Part shown: positions 1 to 9,085 of the stretch, one piece after another
Layout: every line of letters begins with the position of its first letter
Numbering within the stretch: the stretch's first letter is position 1
DNA from: Isoetes engelmannii
Taxonomy: Eukaryota; Streptophyta; Lycopodiopsida; Isoetales; Isoetaceae
Direction of reading: 5' to 3'
Length of the DNA stretch: 20,380 nucleotides
Assembly (NCBI GenBank): GCA_011763485.2
Contig: JAANSK020284268.1
Span: forward strand, 1 to 20,380
The notes under the pieces: generated by a model
What the model was told of the DNA's origin: nothing
The model's input: the letters and a program-made list of their open reading frames with translations, nothing else
The model's database searches: none
Made by a program: the position numbers and the translations under genes

Positions 1-445
1 GGCGTCCCAAGCACTATTTTTGCTCTCATTTGCATTTTGTTCACACTTGCAGGACATGAATGCAAGGTGTTATCTTAGTACCTCAGGCCCACAATGAGTG
101 TGCCTCTGTAATTAATGTGTCCCATCTATATTCCCGTATGTTAGTTTTCCAATTTGTTATACACATCTCATGCAAGCTTTTGCATTTTGTGTGGTGGCGT
201 GATCCTATAATTTGAGCAAATAAGTGTCTCTCCAATTGGTGAACTGTCCAACTCTTCAACTATAAATAATTCTCAATGCAATTCTAAACATCCCTGCATT
301 GTCATGCGATAAATTTCTTGTAAATATTATTCTTGAAGACAAATTGTTTAATTTCTTGGTGGCCCGCTTCCTTATGCTATATTTGTGCTTTGTACCAATC
401 CAATTTGTAATAGAATGTTTATCGTGTCGTAATGTCTTAACATTT
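1..445. other. Anonymous AT-rich sequence, no gene recognised
   Basis: A possible splice acceptor (pyrimidine-rich stretch ending TTGCAG) lies at about 38-51. The sequence after it meets stops in all three frames within a short distance, so no exon is called. The rest is AT-rich with no recognised motif. Confidence 0.4.
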
Positions 446-854
446 GGCCCCGAAGGGGCCGCCGAAAAAATTCGTACAGCATTCCGTACAACATTCGTAC
501 AACATTCATACTAATGTCGTACAACTTTCGTACAAATATTTTTAACATAATACATTACACCATTGAATATGGCACCCCACATATTGGGAAATTAGACCAT
601 TGAATTAAATCCCCCCAGACCCCCAGTTGTTTAGGGTGATATTCGTACAGGGCGTCCAGCGGTTGGCGAGGACTTCCAAACACATACGCACGTATTTATA
701 TACATTGGACATCAAAACCTTTGATTTACTGGCGTATTCGTAACTAACAGTTAACTAAAACTTACTAAAAAACGAGTCGCGCTTAATGACGGCCAGGATT
801 GCCCAAAATCGACATCCAATGGTCCGAGTCAACCGGTGGACGCCCTGTACGAAA
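446..854 (+). mobile_element. Long-inverted-repeat DNA element, copy 1 (one arm plus core)
   Basis: The element begins with a hairpin, GGCCCC-GAA-GGGGCC, at 446-460. A stretch rich in TTCGTACA-like words follows (470-535), then an arm ending in TTCGTACAGGGCGTCCA at 642-658. The core runs to the inverse of that end, TGGACGCCCTGTACGAA, at 838-854. Two diverged relatives lie at 6447-6897 and 7939-8292. No transposase frame is present, so this is a non-autonomous, MITE- or foldback-like element. The second outer arm is missing here. The superfamily cannot be assigned because no clean target duplication is visible. Confidence 0.6.
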
Positions 855-1375
855 ATAATGTATTTCTATGCATTCATCTCTACATATGTAGATAGCTGCA
901 GGCTATATCTTTCAAGGAAATTATAAAGGAGTAAACAGAACAAACAAGTACTGAAAACTATCAAATTCAATGTTATATTATATTGACCAATCGTGTTTGC
1001 AGTTTTGCTCTTGGCAGAGTAACCAAATGACATGCATTCACGCCTTCTAGATCAAACTCCATCTTTCTTTTACTTGTCTCACGAATTTGATTTGTAAGAT
1101 GAAATCGAAAAGGATACCAAAATAATGTACATCTATGCATTCATCTGTATATATGTAGATGATGGATATCACTGTAACAACCTAGTGAAACAACCTATTG
1201 TGCCTTGGTATCTACTATATACCTGCAAAAGAAAACAACAAAAGAGAATTACCTATCTTGTTTTGGTAATAACGCAATCAAAATCATTGATTTTGAACAA
1301 CTTGACTTCACTAAAATACAATGCGCTTAAATCTTCTTCCGTTAGCTTTTGCAAAATAGAGGTAGAAATCGGCCC
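855..1375. repeat. Intergenic stretch with a 45-bp direct repeat
   Basis: A segment of about 45 bp, recognisable by TCTATGCATTCATCT, occurs at about 856-900 and again at 1122-1165. The first copy directly abuts the right end of the 446-854 element. No gene is recognised between or around the copies. Confidence 0.4.
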
Positions 1376-2160
1376 TTGAAGAATAAGCAAGGACCTCTCA
1401 TCATGACATGCATAGACCTCGTGGCAACATTGGTGTGTTCCACATGCTTGAGGACAAGCATTTCGAGGAAGGGAAGGAATTGATATGGTCTATGGGGTAT
1501 GGGCCCATTGGATAACGATTCCTTGGAAGAATCTGCCCTTTTGGGGAGTTGGTCAAGGCTACTGGGGGTAGTCCTTATCAATCTGGTCTGCGACTTTGGC
1601 AGAGATTATTTTTGGGCACAAGAAGCCCGACGAAGCTTGGTGTTGGCAGGTGCAGGTCTTATATTCCAGAGAAGACCGTGGGGGTTAAGAAAATCGGCCA
1701 ATGATTTTCCAGGATTTCGGGCTGATGAAGCAGATCCACCCCTATTCTGGTTCTTGCAGGGAAAATCCAGCCTTCTTTGACTGTATCTCAATAATTGGCG
1801 AGCTTTTGCATCAGTTTGTGCGGCGAAAATGCGTCCTTCATGGATCGCACTCCACTAGCAGGTAGAGGTTCAGATACAGAAATAGAGATCGAGATTGCGT
1901 GCACACTGAGCAGAATTTGGTGCTTGGGAGGTTCCGGAGAGGGTCTGATTATGAAAACATTTTTCCTCCTTTGCAATGGGTCGTGGTGCTGGATTTGGCA
2001 TTCCCATTCGTATTTTTATACCTGTATATATATGCAGGGGAGTGCAAGAATATGCGAGGTGTGAGGTGTAAATTCCTCATGCGTTGATTTTGGATATTCA
2101 CAAGAATATATCTTGATCCAATGAACCTGAAAACACCATAAGGAGTGACCAATAATTGCA
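1376..2160. other. GC-richer, coding-like but unassigned segment
   Basis: This stretch is richer in G and C than its surroundings and stays open for 60-90 codons in more than one frame on both strands, for example plus-strand 1499-1780 and 1795-2064. No frame shows a family motif I recognise, and neighbouring frames look equally plausible, so I cannot choose one. It may be decayed coding sequence or part of an unidentified repeat. I see no convincing start codon or paired splice sites. Confidence 0.2.
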
Positions 2161-2163
2161 AGA

Positions 2164-2421
2164 CTATACTAATATAAACCTTGTTGTATAGTAGTGCATA
2201 TAAAAATCACCATACCATAGCTGATTGCGAAGACTGCACCGCCCAGTGGACCAAGCCATGTGCACGCAATTTGAGCCGACGCTAAATTCGTGATACCAAC
2301 AGATCCAGCTCTGAAGCATGCCGGTATGCCTCTGTTCTTCACAGATCCGTCGTATTTCTCCAATATCATGATTAGGGCATTTCTCAAGTTTTAAAATTGA
2401 AAGGTGTTTCTTATCCCTCAA
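2164..2421 (-). other. Possible exon remnant, membrane-like segment
   Basis: On the minus strand, the frame open over 2169-2387 contains TWLGPLGGAVFAISYG (about 2218-2265), a glycine-rich hydrophobic stretch resembling the last membrane helix of aquaporins (W-x-GP-x-x-GA). The aquaporin NPA motif is not seen at its expected distance. An overlapping minus-strand frame is equally open. Splice boundaries are unresolved. The aquaporin similarity is a weak impression only. Confidence 0.15.
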
Positions 2422-2749
2422 GATTGTTCTTTTAACTTAAGAGTTCGTCTTCTATTAGTTGGTGTGCGATGATTGTCAGTGAAGTAGCTTATCTAGATCT
2501 TAGCGTGCAAGTTTCTCATAAGCATGGGAACTGAACAAAAAACTGTATAATCTTAGACAAGTCTTTGCAGAAACCCATGCATTTCAGATTTTACATGAGG
2601 CAGACAATAGAAAAGAAGAAGATAGTTTCATGGCTAAAAAATATGAATTTTGAAATCAATTGGAAGTTGTCTAATCTTTTGTGAATGTTGGATTAACATG
2701 AACTGGTACATTTTTCTTTGAAGAAGTATGCTAATTAAGCTGGTAACAG

Positions 2750-2902
2750 ATGCGCCGTCTCCTGGAACTAGAACCTCCTGGGCCTGTGCGCTACCTATCA
2801 GGAGCAGTGATAATGTTGGTGGGTGTTGTTCTCCCATTGTTGTACATGATGTTTCGTACTAGGCGCAATCCAAGCACATCTTCGTATTCAAAACAGACGT
2901 AG
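2750..2902 (+). CDS. Small single-pass membrane protein (50 residues or a final exon)
   Basis: The frame ATG 2750 to TAG 2900-2902 encodes 50 residues. A short charged head (MRRLLELEPPGPVRY) is followed by one hydrophobic helix (residues about 16-35, GAVIMLVGVVLPLLYMMF), then a basic, serine-rich tail ending YSKQT. The composition is that of a small tail-anchored or single-pass protein, and the PGPVRY-helix-basic-tail pattern looks like short plant proteins of unknown function. A credible splice acceptor (branch-like CTAAT at 2731, AG at 2748-2749) lies immediately before the ATG. The segment may therefore be a final exon or follow a 5'-UTR intron. I see no upstream exon that must belong to it. 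Function is unknown. Confidence 0.5.
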   Translation: MRRLLELEPPGPVRYLSGAVIMLVGVVLPLLYMMFRTRRNPSTSSYSKQT

Positions 2903-3162
2903 GTGCGCTCATTTAATGTAGTTGCTTGGAAATCTTTTTGAGGTGTATACTGCCTCTCATATATGTGGAAAAAAGTCCATTTTCTATGCAATACAGAGGT
3001 TCTAGCCTGAGGGTAATTGTTTGCTTGTTACCTTAATTGCTCATATATTACATAATCACGTGATATTGAGAGATTAAATGCCTGTTCCTGCTATCATTTC
3101 TGGTACAGTTATACATGAGTATGTTGAGATATATTCACTAAAATATTTCTTTTGGGATGCAG

Positions 3163-3851
3163 CAACTTCTGATGCCATGTATGACATTGAAGACAGATTT
3201 TAAATCATCCAGGCTCTTGAATCATGATGGTGCCAAGTGCTCAAAGTACCAAGGATTTTTTCATAATTGTGCTAGTATGAATGGTTTTCCATTAGAGGGA
3301 GAGAGGTACAGGAACAGAGAAATCAGTGCAGGGTAAAGGCACAAATCACTTTTTTTGTTCTAGAGGCTCTTATCCATTCCACTATCTGGGAATTAATACT
3401 GAAATTTCAGAAAGATTGTGAGACATTACCTCTTTTCAATTAAAGAGTTTTAGAATATATTGGATAGTTATATACATCATTATTTTTATCATTTTTCTGC
3501 TTTTTTCCAAAAGCTGCGCATCTCATATCAGAAGTAATTTTATGAAAAGTGGGCAGTATATTTGGTAATCTGAGTTGTTATTCCAGAAAAGTGCCAAACT
3601 TCAGTATGTTATTGGATAAAAGCCTTCAGAAAAAATGTGTAGTCTGAAATCATTAATAATTTGTGTCCCAGATTTTAGTTCTTGTCACTCTTTCAGATGC
3701 AAGTTGTGTTTCTTGGCTTCATTCTTGAATTTGCGTATCTTCCCATGGCAGCCCGATTGCAAGCTTTGCAGCAGGAGATGATGTTGCATGTTTTAACTTC
3801 CATTTGGGAGGACGTGTTTCTCTTGGTGTTAGGCTAACATTGGATCCGTAG
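3163..3851 (+). CDS. Possible last two exons of an unknown gene (3163-3332, 3752-3851)
   Basis: The first candidate exon (3163-3332) follows a good acceptor (TTTCTTTTGGGATGCAG) and ends at GCAGG|GTAAAG. It is open for 56 codons in one frame. The second (3752-3851) follows CCCATGGCAG and stays in phase with the first, ending TLDP-stop at 3849-3851. The joined tail would include NFHLGGRVSLGVRLTLDP, with alternating hydrophobic residues like a beta strand. Against the model, the second exon region is also open in another frame after a stronger acceptor (CTCTTTCAG, ending at 3696). No family is recognised and no upstream exons were found. Confidence 0.25.
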
Positions 3852-4425
3852 AATGTTTGCATCAAAGGTTGAAGAATTTGCATCATACTAAGTCATATCT
3901 TTACCAGGCTTGCTTAACCCGCGGCATAAGAGTTTATTGAATTAGCCCATCCATATGCCCACTACATCATTGCTTAAATGATGTGGCTACCCTCAGATTT
4001 CACATGTTTTGAATCCGCCCGTCAGAAGTTCCTTTGAAATTTGCCTTTGCCACTAAAACAATGGATTATCCAAATTCGGCACCGGGCATCCCTTAAAGTT
4101 CTTTAGCACCCGCTTGCAAGCGTTCTTGGAATTCCAAATTTTACACTGCTTACATAGTTGAGAGCCGCTAATGAAATTTTTCCAAGAGAGCAAGCGTCAA
4201 ATCTTCTGTGATTTGACTACAAGAGGTGTTGTTAGCATTGATGTCTGCGTTTCTTTTGGCAGTTATTAAGGTTAGGAGGGTTTGAAAAAACTTTTTGAAG
4301 CAAAAAATGTATCTATCTATTTTTTGAAGATGCAACTTTTGACATGATGTTCAGCACAATACTCTCCTAAGAATGGTGGCAGAAGGTTTAACATGCTTGC
4401 TTTATGTACATGCGAGTAGAGTTGA
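3852..4425. other. Intergenic, nothing recognised
   Basis: AT-rich sequence with stops in all frames. It may be 3' flank of the candidate gene ending at 3851. No polyadenylation or repeat signal stood out. Confidence 0.4.
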
Positions 4426-4601
4426 CCTCCATAAGGATTTTTATAGCATGGATAAGTACCCATTTTCTGCTCTAAGTTTCGAGGATTGATAACATTATGG
4501 AGCTCTGACTTTGCCTCCATAAGGATTTTTATAGCATGGATAAGTACCCATTTTCTGCTCTAAGTTTCGAGGATTGATAACATTATGGAGCTCTGACTTT
4601 G
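4426..4601. repeat. Perfect 2 x 88-bp tandem duplication
   Basis: The unit at 4426-4513 is repeated without a visible difference at 4514-4601, each starting CCTCCATAAGGATTTTTATA. Complete identity in otherwise anonymous sequence suggests a very recent duplication, or an assembly error that doubled 88 bp. Confidence 0.9.
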
Positions 4602-5976
4602 CCTGTTGAGCTCTACTCCAAAACAGAATATAATGTGACAGGTTTGTTAGATTCTTATTGTATTCTGCAGGGATTCTGTTGTTTCAGCATGTGCTTACTT
4701 GCCCTTTGTAAGCCATGTTTGGATAGTCCTGACACTAGACCTTGCCATACCGTTTAAACATAAGGTTCTGAAATGCGTTTCTTCCTATGATTTGGGCAAT
4801 GGTGGAGCGAGAAAAGGGGATTTGAATTTTTGTTTTTCAGTTTTAGTGGTCCTCATTTAGAGACGAGTGTGCCTTCTTTTTGAGGTAGGAATCAGATGAA
4901 TCTGCACGGAGTTGCTCTGTGCAGCTCTTGGTAGTTAGATTTTAGTTCTCTCCTTATTTGCTTGCTGGATTGAAGCATGCTTGCTGGATTGGAGCAAGCA
5001 GCATTCTTGTTTGAGGCGGAGTTCATTTTCGTGGCATGTGTTCTAAAAGAAATGGTGGGAGAAAATGTTAGGGGTTGTAGAACCGCTGCTTCAGATTTTA
5101 CAGCACAAATCCGATATTGTGTCGTCTTGGGTTGATCTGAAAATTGAACTGGACTTCAGTTGCAGCTTTGCTTTCAAAATTTGATGTTGTTTGACATGCT
5201 TCTCTATGCAACTCCGACTGAATAATTTAAATATTGGATTGATAAGATTTGGAAATGGTATTTTTACAAAATTTTTGTTGGAATAAAAGTTTTAATTAAA
5301 AAAAAAATTGACATTATCATGCGTGGTCTTTTATGTTTTTTTTTTTTGTCCCCTTTTTTTTTTGCCATACACTTGTACGTAATATCTAAGTCGCTAAAAA
5401 TAAACAACAAAAAGGTGCCATAAAAAAAAAAACAAGATATTAGGCCTTCCATTTATAACGACATTATTTCTGCCACCTATTTTGCAACAACAGCATCCGA
5501 GGAAAAGCAACAACAACAAGTGACCAACGGCAGCATGTGGAACAGAACTTAGAGACAAAGCTATGGCTTGCCATTCTACTGGATCCATCCCCTTTAAGCA
5601 TCCTTCTGTCTCGATCCATCCCATTTTCTCATTATATCATCTTTTTTTGCTTGAAGTCTGCACTAAATTTATGAGCAATTCTTATCCTATCATTATTTAT
5701 CTTTTGAATCTCGTATTTGAAGCTTGCCTCGCATAGCTAGGACCTTTATCATGAAAGAGAGGAGCGAACAAAGACAAATTCTTGAGATGGCCATTTTGAG
5801 AGCTGGGTTATGTGTGCACAGATGGAAAAGATGACAGATTTTTGTAAGAGGGAGGAGAAAAATATAGATGATCTTTGTAAGAGGAAGAATTAATCTGGCT
5901 TGAGAAATTATATGTCGTCTAGGTGTAGTAGAATATACAAATATGGGCAAGAGGCAAATGCTAGATTATGGTATTC
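4602..5976. other. AT-rich intergenic stretch with short tandem copies
   Basis: No gene is recognised. A 19-bp word (GCTTGCTGGATTGRAGCAW) is repeated head to tail at 4960-4978 and 4979-4997. Homopolymer A and T runs cluster at 5295-5430. A short GA-rich motif (TTTGTAAGAGG) recurs at about 5840 and 5874. Confidence 0.5.
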
Positions 5977-6037
5977 TTCTGTTTTTATAGAGTTGTAGCA
6001 TGCCCGTTTTCTGTTTTTATAGTGTTGTAGCATGCGT
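5977..6037. repeat. 2 x about 31-bp tandem duplication
   Basis: The phrase TTCTGTTTTTATAG-GTTGTAGCATGC occurs at 5977-6006 and again at 6007-6037 with a few differences. Confidence 0.75.
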
Positions 6038-6183
6038 GAAAAGAGTTAAAAAATGTGGCTAACTGTAAAAATGATATTGTTGCCATAAAAAATTGTGTTT
6101 AAAGATATGGCTATGCACTATATCTCTATATATACCAACCAACAATGGGAGAATAAAAGAAAAAAAATTGAAATTTTGTTTTT

Positions 6184-6382
6184 TGGGTTTTTTATGGGAG
6201 ATGATGTTATTTTGGATAAAAAACAAAATAGAAAAGCAAAAAAGCATGGGCAACTTCAAAATGTCATGTAGTATAATATATGGAATTTACAACTTAGAAG
6301 CAAAGTGTTTGGTAAAGTATTTGTTGGGTTGTTTATGGGAGATGATATTATTTTGGAGATAAACTAAACTAGCAAAAAGGCG
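6184..6382. repeat. Imperfect direct repeat with 141-bp spacing
   Basis: A segment containing TTTATGGGAGATGAT starts at about 6184 and recurs at about 6325, with downstream similarity to about 6245 and 6382. The spacing suggests a decayed 141-bp tandem duplication. No gene lies in this AT-rich stretch. Confidence 0.6.
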
Positions 6383-6446
6383 CAACAATAGGCTTGGGGA
6401 GTTTTAGGTTTCAATTCAGTTTTAGGCATCTAAACATCAAAATTTT

Positions 6447-6897
6447 GAACCATTAAATTTAAATCCCTCGGACCCCCTTGTTGTTTTTGTTGATATTTGT
6501 GCAAGGCATTCACCAGCAGGCTCGGACAGTTGGATGTCAATTTCGAGCGACCTTGGCCATTGTTAAGCGCGACTCTCTTTTTAGCAAGTTTTAATTAATT
6601 ATCAGTTCTAAATACGACACAAAACCAAAGGTTGCGATATGCATTGTATACATATACGTGTGTATGTGTTTGCTGGTCCTCGCAAACCGCTGGACATCCT
6701 GCACGAATATCATCAAAAACAACAAGGAGTGGGTCTGAGGGGTTTAAGTTCAATGGTTCAAGTTTTTTATTTCACAAATGCTACTTTCAATGGTTTAATA
6801 TGTCATATGTATATGGAATATGTATGAAATGTGTATGGAATATGTACGTAATGTTTACGGAATGTGTACGAAAGTTTTCGGGGGCCCCTTTAAGGCC
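6447..6897 (-). mobile_element. Long-inverted-repeat DNA element, copy 2 (most complete)
   Basis: Read on the minus strand this copy has the same order as 446-854: long arm, then core. Here both inner arms survive. The left arm (6447-6505) and the start of the right arm (6695-6760) are inverted copies of each other, sharing CCATT...TTTAAATCCC and a G/C-rich CCTCGGACCCCC-like word. The core carries the family signature AGTCGCGCTTAA (as its complement near 6565). The outer end is GGGGGCCCCTTTAAGGCC. There is no coding capacity. Confidence 0.6.
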
Positions 6898-7370
6898 AAT
6901 TGATCGACCTTGCAACATGGAAAACAATCTATTACAATTAGAGTTGGTAAAAATGGATTTTGCAGTAAAGATAAATTATTTTTTTTACTTGCAGTGATGA
7001 TAAAGATATTTAGTAGTAAACTTGAATTTGCAATAAATAATTCAACAGATAGATACCGAGTCAACATGTCCTACTTAAAGTAGTTCCAGACTAGGGTGTC
7101 TTGAAACAAGAATCTCAACACCTAATTGACATATTGTGATGTACTCTTACCATAGAAAGGAGAATCTTCATTCAATTAATGAGTGTTCAAAGAACAAGAC
7201 CAGTCATCCGAAAAAGTCCCTGTAAGGAATGAGGTTTGGATTGGGCCGTATATAGGAAGAAAGTTAAGCTTATTGCAAGGAATTAAGATTGCTCGTTCGT
7301 TGGAAGACACATCCAGATGCTCCTCGAGAGGTAGAACTATTATTTCAAGAGTCTGGAATTTGAACCCAGA
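6714..7370 (+). repeat. Segmental duplication, copy A
   Basis: Aligns by eye with 8116-8794 as a direct repeat. It starts inside the element arm at CAAAAACAAC and ends at ...TTTGARCCCAGA. Long stretches are identical, for example around AAGAACAAGACCAGTCATCC, with scattered substitutions and small gaps. The last 20 bp read on the minus strand as GGTTCAAAT, resembling a pol III B box, so the right end may be a SINE head. No gene is recognised. Confidence 0.85.
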
Positions 7371-7585
7371 AGATAAAACCAGTTATCTGCCTCCTACACA
7401 CTACTAGCCTCCAACACGAAGCATTATGCGTCCAAGGATCTCATTCGAAATTCTCTACTCCGTTGTATTATGCTAAGCCTTTACAAAAAACCAGCAGCCA
7501 AAAACCATAATTTGAGGGGTCTCAAAAAAGTGAGGCATGTGCCTTGCATTGTTTTAATTTAAGAAGGGCTCAACATACAACCTTA
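7371..7585. other. Unique spacer, nothing recognised
   Basis: Short AT-rich stretch between the end of duplication copy A and the GCATGC cluster. No gene or motif is seen. Confidence 0.4.
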
Positions 7586-7591
7586 CTACAT

Positions 7592-7848
7592 GCATGCATT
7601 GCAAGCACTGCGTGCATTCAGGCCGGGAGTGCATGCAATGGGTGCATGCAAGCATGCAAGGAGTGCATGCAATGCATGCACATGTTGTTTGTGCATGCCA
7701 AATTTTGCATGCACCAAAGATTATGAGCCCAAACAAAGTGCATGCAATGCATACATGCAAGGAGTGCATGCAATGCATGCATACATTGTTTGTGCATGCA
7801 CCATGCATGCCAAACCTTGCATGCACAAAGGTTTTGAGCCCAAACAAA
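7592..7848. repeat. GCATGC cluster in a 2 x about 110-bp tandem repeat
   Basis: Fourteen GCATGC palindromes occur between 7592 and 7824. They sit in two diverged head-to-tail units (about 7628-7736 and 7737-7848), each ending TGAGCCCAAACAAA. Many are part of CATGCA, the core of the plant RY element bound by B3-domain factors of the ABI3/FUS3/LEC2 group. Whether anything binds here is unknown. The density also yields spurious Cys/His-rich frames on both strands. Confidence 0.85.
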
Positions 7849-7938
7849 TTGAGAATACAGTGCGCGTCCTAGAAATACTGTGTATAAACACACAAACAGA
7901 TACACCAACATAATTATATGGAAACCTTAGCAAATCCC

Positions 7939-8292
7939 CCAAACACATACGCACGTATATGTATACAATGCATTTCGCAACCAATGATTTTGTGTCGTAT
8001 TTGGAACTGATAGTTAACTAAAACCTGCTAAAAAATGAGTCGCGCTTAACAATGGCCAAGATAGCCCGAAATCGACATCCAATGGTTCGAGCCTATCAAT
8101 GGACGCCCTGCTCAACAAAAACAACTGGGGGGTCTGGGGGTTTTAAGTTCAATGGTTCAAATTGATGTCACAAATGCTACTTTTAATGGTTTAACATGTC
8201 ATATGTGTATGTAATATGTACGGAATGTGTATAGAATATGTATGTAATGTGTAAAAATGTGTACGAAAAATTTCGGGGGCCCCTTCGAGGCC
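7939..8292 (-). mobile_element. Long-inverted-repeat DNA element, copy 3 (core inverted)
   Basis: The core (7939-8110, with ATGAGTCGCGCTTAACAATGG near 8034) is in the plus orientation, ending TGGACGCCCTG at 8099-8109. It is followed by the long arm in the minus orientation, ending CGGGGGCCCCTTCGAGGCC at 8274-8292. The core is therefore flipped relative to the arm when compared with copies 1 and 2. The left arm is missing. Confidence 0.6.
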
Positions 8293-8357
8293 AAATGATC
8301 GACCTTGCAAACAATGTATCACAAATAGAATTGGTAAAAGTGGAATTTGCAGTAAGT

Positions 8358-8392
<35 letters not shown>

Positions 8393-8794
8393 GCAACGAT
8401 GATAAAGATATTTAGTAGTAAACTGGAATTTGGAATAAATAATTCAGCAGATAGATAACTAGTCAAACTTTTGTTCAAGCTTGGCCTATATGTCCTAATT
8501 AAAGTAGTTCCAGACTAGGGTGTCTTAAAACAAGAATGTTAACACCTAATTAACATATCGTGATGTACTCTTACCATGGAAAAGAGAATATCTGTCCGAG
8601 TAATGAGTGTTCAAAGAACAAGACCAGTCATCCGAAAAAGTCCCTGTAAGGAATGAGGTTTGGATTGGGCTGTATATAGGAAGAAAGTTAAGCTTATTGT
8701 AAGGAATTAAGATTGCTCCATCGTTGAAAGACACATCCAGATGCTCCTCGAGAGGTACGACTATTATTTCTAGAGTCTGGGATTTGAGCCCAGA
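8116..8794 (+). repeat. Segmental duplication, copy B
   Basis: Direct repeat of 6714-7370, offset by about 1.40 kb at its start and 1.42 kb near its end. A run of 30 T (8359-8388) replaces a much shorter T run at the matching place in copy A. About 20 bp are added near 8465-8490. The copy ends at the same TTTGAGCCCAGA word, after which a purine-rich tract begins. Confidence 0.85.
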
Positions 8795-9085
8795 TGGGAA
8801 AGAAAAGGGAAGAGAAGGCACAGGAAAAAGGGAAAGATGAAAAGAATAGAGAAAAGTGAAGGCATGGGAAAGGGAAAGGGAAGGGAACAAGGGCACGAGA
8901 AAAAGAAAAGGCTGGGAAAGGGAGGAAAAGCAAAGGGAAAAAAACCATCGACAAAAGGGAAAGGGGAAGTGGAAGGGAAGGGGAGGATGAAAAAAGAAAC
9001 CTATAGGGAAAGCGCGAAAAGGAAAAAGGCGAATGTGTAGAAAAAAACGAGAAAAAGAGGAAAGCAGAGTAGAGCAAAAGACAAA
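8795..9085. repeat. Purine-rich (GA) tract of about 290 bp
   Basis: Nearly all bases on the plus strand are A or G, dominated by GGGAAA and GAAAA words. Long frames on either strand here are low-complexity (Lys/Gly/Glu-rich on plus, Ser/Phe/Pro-rich on minus) and are not credible proteins. Such tracts can form triplex-prone DNA or arise by slippage. Confidence 0.85.

Noticed and set aside
1499-2064. Overlapping plus-strand frames considered as exons of a gene upstream of 2750
   Set aside because: Every frame looked equally plausible when read by eye, none showed a known motif, and no consistent splice chain reached 2750.
4426-4601. Short direct repeats considered as a CRISPR-like array
   Set aside because: There are only two copies with no spacer, in plant nuclear DNA. 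It is a plain tandem duplication.
7554-7984. Several overlapping Cys/His/Ala-rich frames on both strands, looking like secreted cysteine-rich peptides
   Set aside because: They are translations of the GCATGC repeat. All frames on both strands give the same kind of peptide, so the pattern comes from the DNA repeat and not from a protein.
8191-8478. Minus-strand frame of 95 codons with a lysine run
   Set aside because: The lysine run is the 30-T tract read on the other strand, and the rest is duplicated repeat sequence.
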